Shown here: positions 58,269-64,000 of the stretch, in pieces
How the letters are laid out: every line of letters begins with the position of its first letter
Numbering within the stretch: position 1 is the first letter of the stretch
Source: Alkalibacterium sp034520745
Lineage (GTDB): Bacteria > Bacillota > Bacilli > Lactobacillales > Carnobacteriaceae_A
Direction of reading: 5' to 3'
DNA: 64,000 bases
Assembly: GCA_034520745.1 (NCBI GenBank)
Contig: JAXHNF010000013.1
Location: forward strand, 1 to 64,000
Program-made: the position numbers and the translations under genes
The notes under the pieces: generated by a model
What the model was told of the DNA's origin: nothing
Seen by the model: only the letters and a program-made list of their open reading frames with translations
Databases searched by the model: none

Positions 58269-58382
58269 ATGAAAGTAAGACCATCAGTCAAAAAAATGTG
58301 TGACAAGTGTAAAGTGATCCGTCGTAATGGCCGTGTAATGGTTATATGCGAAAATCCTAAACACAAACAACGTCAAGGCTAA
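58269..58382 (+). CDS. rpmJ: 50S ribosomal protein L36
   Basis: L36, 37 residues, zinc-ribbon type: KVRPSVKKMCDKCKVIRRNG, then VICENPKHKQRQG, with the Cys/Cys/Cys/His set. The ATG at 58269 follows GGGAGGG. The stop TAA is at 58380-58382. Confidence 0.97.
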   Translation: MKVRPSVKKMCDKCKVIRRNGRVMVICENPKHKQRQG

Positions 58383-58407
58383 TTTTTAAAACAGGAGGTG
58401 CATAGAC

Positions 58408-58773
58408 ATGGCTCGTATAGCAGGTGTAGATATTCCACGTGACAAACATATCGTCATTTCATTAACTTATATTTATGGAATCGGTAAAACTACAGCTCAA
58501 GAAATCTTAGAAGCTGCAGGAGTTCCAGAAGAAACTCGTGTCCGTGAATTAACAAACGATCAATTAGATGCAGTCCGTGCTGAAGTAGATAAGCGTAAAG
58601 TCGAAGGAGATCTTCGTCGTGAAGTTCGTCAGAACATCAAACGTTTAATCGAAATTGGATCATACCGTGGCATCCGCCACCGTCGTGGTTTACCAGTTCG
58701 CGGTCAGAACACTAAAAACAATGCGCGTACGCGTAAAGGCAAAGCAGTCGCTATTGCCGGCAAGAAAAAATAA
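58408..58773 (+). CDS. rpsM: 30S ribosomal protein S13
   Basis: S13, 121 residues, contacts the P-site tRNA and L5. It contains RIAGVDIPRDKHIVISLTYI, YGIGKTTAQEIL and RGIRHRRGLPVRGQNTKNNA. The ATG at 58408 follows AGGAGGTG. Confidence 0.98.
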   Translation: MARIAGVDIPRDKHIVISLTYIYGIGKTTAQEILEAAGVPEETRVRELTNDQLDAVRAEVDKRKVEGDLRREVRQNIKRLIEIGSYRGIRHRRGLPVRGQNTKNNARTRKGKAVAIAGKKK

Positions 58774-58805
58774 TTATCACCAAAAGTTAGGAGGTCAATC
58801 TTCGA

Positions 58806-59204
58806 ATGGCTAAAGTAAAAAGACCCGCTCGTAATCGTAAACGTAGAGTGAAAAAGAATATTGAACATGGTGTAGCACATATCCGTTCAACATTCAATAA
58901 TACAATCGTAATGATAACTGATGCACATGGGAATGCAATTTCATGGTCTTCTGCAGGCGCGTTAGGATTCAGAGGTTCACGTAAATCGACTCCTTTTGCC
59001 GCACAGATGGCTGCTGAAGCAGCTGCAAAAGGCGGAATGGAAAACGGCATGAAATCTGTCGAGGTTTCTGTAAAAGGACCTGGTTCCGGCCGTGAAGCTG
59101 CGATCCGTTCACTGCAGGCTACAGGACTTGAAGTCACTGCAATTCGTGACGTAACACCGGTACCACATAACGGTTGCCGTCCTCCAAAACGTCGTCGCGT
59201 ATAA
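58806..59204 (+). CDS. rpsK: 30S ribosomal protein S11
   Basis: S11, 132 residues, of the platform. It contains NIEHGVAHIRSTFNNTIVMI, GALGFRGSRKSTPFAAQMAA and DVTPVPHNGCRPPKRRRV. The ATG at 58806 follows TAGGAGG. Confidence 0.98.
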   Translation: MAKVKRPARNRKRRVKKNIEHGVAHIRSTFNNTIVMITDAHGNAISWSSAGALGFRGSRKSTPFAAQMAAEAAAKGGMENGMKSVEVSVKGPGSGREAAIRSLQATGLEVTAIRDVTPVPHNGCRPPKRRRV

Positions 59205-59275
59205 TATTAATTATATTTCAGATGTCGTTTTTGGGATAGCGTTGAATAACGTTTTGAAAGGGGTAAACGGATTAT

Positions 59276-60219
59276 ATGATCGAAATTGAAAAGCCGGTAA
59301 TAGAAACAGTTGAGATCAGTGAAGATGGAAAATTCGGGAAGTTTATCGTAGAACCGCTTGAGCGTGGATACGGAACAACTTTAGGGAATTCCCTGCGTCG
59401 AATCTTATTGTCATCTTTGCCTGGTGCTGCCGTCACAACTTTACAGATCGATGGTGTTCTGCATGAATTCAGTGCGATCGATGGTGTTGTTGAAGACGTC
59501 ACTGCCATCATCTTGAACTTGAAAAAGCTCGCGCTTAAACTGTATTCCGACGAAACAAAAACCATTGAAATAGATGTTGAAGGGCCAGCTACTGTTACAG
59601 CAGCCGACATTATCTTTGACAGCGATGTTGAAATAATGAACCCTGATCTCTATATCTGTACAGTCTCTGAAGGCGGACACTTGCATGCTCGCATGGAAGC
59701 GCAAAAAGGCAGAGGTTATGTACGTGCTGAACACAACAAACACGAGGATATGCCGATTGGTGTATTGCCGGTTGATTCGATATATACCCCGATCAGCCGA
59801 GTGAATTACCATGTCGAAAATACACGTGTTGGAGAAAAGAACAGTACGACAAGTTAACACTTGACGTCTGGACAGATGGATCGATTTCTCCAGAAGACGG
59901 TGTCAGTCTGGCTGCTAAAATCATGACTGAACACTTGAATATTTTCGTTAACCTGACAGAAGAAGCACGCGAAGCAGAGATCATGGTCGAAAAAGAAGAA
60001 ACACAAATGGAAAAAATGCTTGAGATGACAATCGAAGAGCTGGATCTGTCTGTACGTTCTTATAACTGCTTGAAACGCGCCGGCATCAACACTGTACAGG
60101 AATTAACAAATAAAACAGAACCAGAAATGATGAAAGTCCGCAATTTAGGACGTAAATCGCTGGAAGAAGTAAAACTTAAACTTGGCGAGCTTGATTTAGG
60201 CTTACGCGAAGAAGAATAA
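59276..60219 (+). CDS. rpoA: DNA-directed RNA polymerase subunit alpha (one frameshift)
   Basis: Alpha subunit, about 314 residues. The N-terminal assembly domain contains FIVEPLERGYGTTLGNSLRR and ILLSSLPGAAVTTLQIDGVL. The C-terminal DNA/activator-binding domain contains LDLSVRSYNCLKRAGINTVQ and KVRNLGRKSLEEVKLKL. One base is missing near 59838-59843; restoring it gives VGEKNQYDKLTLDVWTDG. The ATG at 59276 follows AAAGGGG with a spacing of about 12 nt. Confidence 0.96.
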
Positions 60220-60246
60220 TTTGTAGTTAAGGGAGGATTTCGACCA

Positions 60247-60663
60247 ATGGCTTACCGTAAATTAGGACGTACTAGTTCTCAACGTAAAGCAATGCTTCGT
60301 GACTTGACATCTGACTTGTTTATCAACGAACGTATTGTAACAACTGTGACTCGTGCAAGAGAAGTATCTTCACTTGCAGATAAAATGATCACTTTAGGTA
60401 AACGTGGAGACTTGCACGCTCGTCGTCAAGCTGCTGCTTTTGTTCGTAACGAACTGGCAACTGTATCAGAAACTGAAGACGAAATCGTAGTACAAACTGT
60501 ACTGCAAAAAATATTCAACGATCTTGCACCTCGTTTTGCTGAACGCAATGGAGGATACACTCGTGTCTTGAAAATGGGACCTCGTCGTGGTGACGGTGCT
60601 CCAATGGCTGTTTTGGAATTAGTAGAAAAAACAGCAGTTTCAAGTGATGAAGACGCTGAATAA
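60247..60663 (+). CDS. rplQ: 50S ribosomal protein L17
   Basis: L17, 138 residues: AYRKLGRTSSQRKAMLRDLT, SDLFINERIVTTVTRAREV, GGYTRVLKMGPRRGDGAPMA. It is about ten residues longer than typical because of an acidic tail (SSDEDAE). The ATG at 60247 follows GGGAGG. Last gene of the superoperon. Confidence 0.97.
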   Translation: MAYRKLGRTSSQRKAMLRDLTSDLFINERIVTTVTRAREVSSLADKMITLGKRGDLHARRQAAAFVRNELATVSETEDEIVVQTVLQKIFNDLAPRFAERNGGYTRVLKMGPRRGDGAPMAVLELVEKTAVSSDEDAE

Positions 60664-60750
60664 TTAAAGTTTAACAGACTAGAAACCAATCACTTTTGGA
60701 TGTATGATGAGCGCTATGATGATGGAGATTTTCTCCAAGTGTCTAGCTCA

Positions 60751-60806
60751 GTTTCTCCTGAGGGTATCCTCAGGAGAAACACCATATATCGTAAAGTGTT
60801 TTTTTG
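60751..60806 (+). terminator. Hairpins at the end of the ribosomal superoperon
   Basis: A perfect 13-bp hairpin GTTTCTCCTGAGG / CCTCAGGAGAAAC (60751-60780) without its own T-run overlaps a weak AAACAC/GTGTTT stem (60777-60801) that is followed by TTTTT. The remaining 220 nt to ecfA1 show nothing clear. Confidence 0.55.
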
Positions 60807-61031
60807 TTTGCAAGAACTGTTATTACATAGGCATCAGCTGCACGGATCGACTGTCCTCGCTGGCAGTCATGATTCATAAAGTTTCATCGCTGAAAAGGTT
60901 TACAAACGCTTTTTACTATTGTTATACCTATGTGTTTTTGGTAATCTTGTAATGTTGAGTAACTGTCAAGACACCTTCGCAGCATCGTTGATTCGAATGC
61001 ATGTGACTGAATAAAAAAGTTGAGGTAAATC

Positions 61032-61871
61032 ATGACTGAAATAATACGTTTGAAAAATATAACATATAAATATGATGACGAAGATCCGCGTCCTGCCCTG
61101 CAGGATGTTTCTTTTTCGATCACTAGAGGTGAATGGGTCGCCATCATCGGTCCCAACGGTTCCGGCAAGTCGACGCTGGCCAAGACGATCAACGGTCTGA
61201 TCGAACCTGACAGCGGTGAAGTCGAAGTAGGCGGTCTGATGCTGAACGAGAAGAACGTCTGGTCCATCCGCGAGATGGTGGGAATGGTTTTTCAGAATCC
61301 GGACAATCAGTTCGTGGGCTCCACGGTCCAGGACGATGTCGCGTTTGGCCTGGAAAATCTCGGTATTCCGCGCGAAGAGATGATCGAACGGGTAAGAGAT
61401 GCACTGGATAAAGTGAATATGCTTGAGTTTGCCGAAAGAGAACCGGCAAGGCTTTCAGGCGGTCAGAAACAGCGTGTCGCGATCGCAGGCATCGTGGCGC
61501 TGCGTCCAGCCATCATGATTCTGGATGAAGCCACCAGTATGCTCGATCCTCAGGGCAGGGAAGAAGTGCTGCGCACGGTCAAAGAGGTAAAGGAAGAAGA
61601 AAACCTGTCTGTACTGTCGATCACCCATGACATCGATGAAGCGGCAGCCGCCAACCGGATCTTAGTGATGAGAGACGGACAGATGATTCAGGAAGGCACG
61701 CCGGAAACCATCTTTTCTTTCGGCGAAGAACTCGTTGAAATGGGTCTGGATCTGCCTTTCCCAGAACGGCTGAAAGCTTCACTGAAGAAACAGGGTCTCG
61801 ATGTACCGCATGACTATTTGACAGAAGAAGGGATGGTGGACTGGCTATGGACATCCGTTTCCAAGATGTAG
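61032..61871 (+). CDS. ecfA1: ECF transporter ATPase A1
   Basis: First ATPase of the shared energy-coupling module that powers vitamin and metal importers with exchangeable S components. 279 residues: Walker A IGPNGSGKSTLAK, Q-loop VFQNPDNQFVG, signature LSGGQKQRVAIAG, Walker B IMILDEATSMLDPQGR, H-loop SITHDIDEA. The ATG at 61032 follows TGAGGT. The end overlaps ecfA2 by 25 nt. Confidence 0.96.
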   Translation: MTEIIRLKNITYKYDDEDPRPALQDVSFSITRGEWVAIIGPNGSGKSTLAKTINGLIEPDSGEVEVGGLMLNEKNVWSIREMVGMVFQNPDNQFVGSTVQDDVAFGLENLGIPREEMIERVRDALDKVNMLEFAEREPARLSGGQKQRVAIAGIVALRPAIMILDEATSMLDPQGREEVLRTVKEVKEEENLSVLSITHDIDEAAAANRILVMRDGQMIQEGTPETIFSFGEELVEMGLDLPFPERLKASLKKQGLDVPHDYLTEEGMVDWLWTSVSKM

Positions 61872-62721
61872 GCTATACTTACCAGAAAGGGACACCATTT
61901 GAAAGCAAGGCCATCTTCGATATCAACATGTCTATCAGAGACGGCTCTTTTACGGCCATCGTCGGACACACGGGCAGCGGGAAGTCGACGGTCCTTCAGC
62001 ACTTGAATGCGCTGAAAAAGCCCACTGAGGGCACGGTGACCATTGGGGACCGTGTGATAACCGACCATTCAGAGAATAAAGGCCTGAAGTCGCTGCGGAA
62101 AAAAGTGGGGATCGTGTTCCAGTTTCCCGAAGCCCAGCTGTTTGAAGAGACAGTAGCAAAAGACATTGCCTTCGGTCCGAAGAACTTCGGCCTCAGTGAA
62201 AAAGAGGGATCGAGAAAGCCCGTGAACTCTTGCCGCTCGTCGGTCTGGACGAAACGTTCATGGACCGCTCGCCGTTTGATCTATCCGGAGGCCAGATGAG
62301 ACGTGTCGCGATAGCGGGCGTTCTGGCGATGGAACCGGAAGTGCTGGTTCTGGACGAGCCGACAGCCGGACTGGATCCGCAGGGCCGCAAGGAAATCATG
62401 GATATGTTCTATCATTTATATAAAAACAAAGGTCTGACAGTCGTTTTAGTCACGCATCAGATGGATGATGTCGCTGAGTATGCCGATCACATGATCGTCC
62501 TGGAAAAAGGAACGGTCATGAAGGAAGGGCATCCCAGAGACATCTTCAAGGAAGCCGGCTGGCTGGCCAGTATGCAGCTGGGCGTTCCTTCCACTGTGAA
62601 ATTCGCCCATGAACTGGAAGAAAAGTTTGAGTGGCTGTTCGATCCGCTGCCTTTGACTACAGATGAACTGGCTGCACAGATCATCGAGAAACTCCCGTCT
62701 AAAGGGGGTGGGTCAGTATGA
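61847..62721 (+). CDS. ecfA2: ECF transporter ATPase A2 (one frameshift)
   Basis: Second ECF ATPase, about 291 residues: DVGYTYQKGTPFESKAIFDI, Walker A VGHTGSGKSTVLQ, Q-loop VFQFPEAQLFEETV, signature LSGGQMRRVAIAG, Walker B VLVLDEPTAGLDPQGR and H-loop LVTHQMDDV. One C is missing near 62209 (GAGGGATCGAG); restoring it gives KEAIEKARELLPLVGL. It overlaps ecfT by 4 nt (ATGA). Confidence 0.95.
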
Positions 62722-63515
62722 TGGATAAACTTATTTTCGGGCGCTACATCCCCGGCGATTCGCTGATTCACCGACTGGATCCTCGGACCAAACTGATGGG
62801 GGCCATCTGGTTCATCATCATTATTTTCCTGGCCAACAACTGGATTTCTTATGCCGCGCTGATCGTGTTCGTCTTTACGGCCGTCAAGCTTTCGGAAATC
62901 AATCCGAAGTTCTTTATCAATGGCGTGAAGCCGCTGATCTGGCTGATCCTGTTCACCGTCATTCTTCAGATCCTGTTCACTAGCGGACAATCGATCTGGT
63001 TCAGGTTCGGTCCGGTCGTTATTTCAGAGGAAGGCGTGCTTAACGGCGTCTTCATCTTCTTCCGTTTCGTCCTGATCATTTTCATGTCGACGATCCTGAC
63101 TCTGACGACCATGCCGCTCTCGCTGACGGATGCGATCGAGTTCCTGCTGCGTCCTTTCGCGGCTGTCAAGGTGCCGGTCCACGAGATCGCCCTGATGCTG
63201 TCGATCGCTCTGCGTTTCGTTCCGACACTGATGGACGAGACCGAGAAGATCATGAACGCGCAGCGTGCGCGAGGCATCGATTTCGGCGAAGGAAATATCT
63301 ATGAACAGATGAAAGCCATCGTTCCGCTTTTGATCCCCTTGTTCGTCAGCTCATTCAACCGGGCTGAAGAACTGGCCACGGCTATGGAGGCCCGCGGGTA
63401 TAAAGGCGGCGAAGGCCGTACAAAATACCGTCAGCTGTCCTGGGAAAGCCGTGACACGATGGTTATGGTTGCCTTTGGTGCCCTGTCCGTATTATTATTT
63501 ATATTAAGAACGTAA
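62718..63515 (+). CDS. ecfT: ECF transporter transmembrane protein EcfT
   Basis: Membrane scaffold linking S components to the ATPases, 265 residues. It has RYIPGDSLIHRLDPRTKL at the start, several hydrophobic helices, and two cytoplasmic coupling motifs with Ala-Arg-Gly (NAQRARGIDFGEG and ATAMEARGYKGG). The ATG at 62718 follows AAAGGGGG. It is followed by a terminator and a repeat array instead of the usual immediate truA. Confidence 0.96.
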   Translation: MMDKLIFGRYIPGDSLIHRLDPRTKLMGAIWFIIIIFLANNWISYAALIVFVFTAVKLSEINPKFFINGVKPLIWLILFTVILQILFTSGQSIWFRFGPVVISEEGVLNGVFIFFRFVLIIFMSTILTLTTMPLSLTDAIEFLLRPFAAVKVPVHEIALMLSIALRFVPTLMDETEKIMNAQRARGIDFGEGNIYEQMKAIVPLLIPLFVSSFNRAEELATAMEARGYKGGEGRTKYRQLSWESRDTMVMVAFGALSVLLFILRT

Positions 63516-63519
63516 CATG

Positions 63520-63552
63520 AAGGATAAAGATGAGAATCTTTATCCTTTTTCA
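63520..63552 (+). terminator. Intrinsic terminator after ecfT
   Basis: AAGGATAAAGA (63520-63530) pairs with TCTTTATCCTT (63537-63547) and continues TTTC. It ends the ecf operon. A small perfect hairpin ACTCGTC/GACGAGT follows at 63570-63587. Confidence 0.85.
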
Positions 63553-63630
63553 TTATATTAAGAGGAATTACTCGTCAATGGACGAGTATTCACACTATAT
63601 TAGTAGCCTGTTTAGGCCAACTCTATCCCA

Positions 63631-63990
63631 GTCTCCAGTGAGTCATCCTGATATCGGAGAGTATAGGATGATCTCAAGAAAGCAACGCTCGAGCTGTACC
63701 ATATAGGCCTAATGTCGGTTGCTCAAGGAAAGCAACACTTGAGCTGTGCCATATAGGCCTAATGTCGGTTAGCTCAGGAAGCAACACTTGAGCTGTGCCA
63801 TATAGGCCTAATGTCGGTTAGCTCAAGGAAAGCAACGCTCTAGCTGAGCCATATAACGCCTGACGTCGGCAAGCTCTAAGGAAAGCAACACTTGAGCTGA
63901 GCCATAGAAGGCCTACGTCGGCAAGCTCACAGAGAAGCAACGCTCGAGTTGTACCAAATAAGGTCTGGATTCGGCTGATGCCGAATCCCA
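63631..63990. repeat. Array of ~50-bp imperfect tandem hairpin repeats
   Basis: At least six copies begin with AGCAAC at 63681, 63731, 63780, 63831, 63884 and 63936 (spacing 49-53 bp). Each reads AGCAAC(A/G)CT, then TGAGCTGTGCCATATAGGC, CTAATGTCGGTTAGCTCA and a closing AGGAA, with the outer copies diverged. The arms CTTGAGCT and AGCTCAAG can fold within a unit or across neighbouring units. A degenerate leading unit (63631-63680) keeps the hairpin idea through CATCCT/AGGATG. No open reading frame is supported. The array reaches nearly to the window end. Confidence 0.8.
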
Positions 63991-64000
63991 CCTATCGGAA

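Noticed and set aside
63671..63990. CRISPR array
   Set aside because: The units are near-identical along almost their entire 50 bp, so there are no unique spacers, and no cas genes are nearby.

Overview
The window is chromosomal DNA of a low-to-mid-GC Firmicute. Gene order and protein sequences point to Lactobacillales, and the ribosomal proteins and EF-Tu look most like the Carnobacteriaceae. That family-level placement is a judgement from reading, not a search. The order gltX-cysS-mrnC-rlmB-yacP-sigH-rpmG-secE-nusG-rplKAJL-rpoBC-rpsL-rpsG-fusA-tuf, followed by the complete S10-spc-alpha cluster and ecfA1-ecfA2-ecfT, is the classic Bacilli information-processing superregion.

Layout. Positions 1-480 are the end of an rrn operon (23S tail, 5S, tRNA-Asn). 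580-4550 is a small metabolic segment: a YneR/HesB-like protein, an old-yellow-enzyme oxidoreductase, an SDR and a lone MsmX-type sugar ABC ATPase behind a cre-like site. 4655-14279 is the dut-radA-yacL-ispD-gltX-cysS-mrnC-rlmB-yacP-sigH run. Two extracytoplasmic flavin / electron-transfer type genes (an EetB/Gx-like membrane protein and an FmnB/ApbE lipoprotein) are inserted between sigH and rpmG. 16658-20405 carries rpmG-secE-nusG-rplKA-rplJL with clear leader RNAs (two L1-type sites and an L10 leader). Between rplL and rpoB lie a rodA-ftsW pair, a LURP/YxjI-like gene, an MFS transporter, a uracil permease behind a PyrR-type leader, and a YbxB/RsmC-like methyltransferase. 27707-40004 holds rpoBC and the str operon. 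A DMT transporter and an antisense moxR-DUF58-transglutaminase cluster separate tuf from the S10 operon. 46428-60663 is the uninterrupted ribosomal superoperon (rpsJ to rplQ, with secY, adk, infA and rpoA). The window ends with the energy-coupling-factor transporter core and an unusual array of about six imperfect ~50-bp hairpin repeats.

How it works together. Most genes build the transcription and translation machinery (RNA polymerase core, NusG, ribosomal proteins, EF-G, EF-Tu, IF-1, two tRNA synthetases, rRNA maturation enzymes) and the Sec translocon (SecE, SecY). The accessory insertions deal with the cell envelope (RodA, FtsW, MoxR/DUF58/TgpA-like), nutrient uptake (MsmX, uracil permease, ECF module) and possibly extracellular redox chemistry.

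Quality warning. About 16-17 of the roughly 70 protein genes are broken by single-base frameshifts, including essential single-copy ones: rpoB (six), rpoC (two), fusA, rpoA, cysS, ispD, rplK, rpsN, ecfA2. In most cases adding or removing one base restores a normal protein. The pattern is what indel errors in an unpolished assembly look like, so I annotate these as full-length genes with the break points noted rather than as pseudogenes. No insertion sequence, prophage or CRISPR array was seen.
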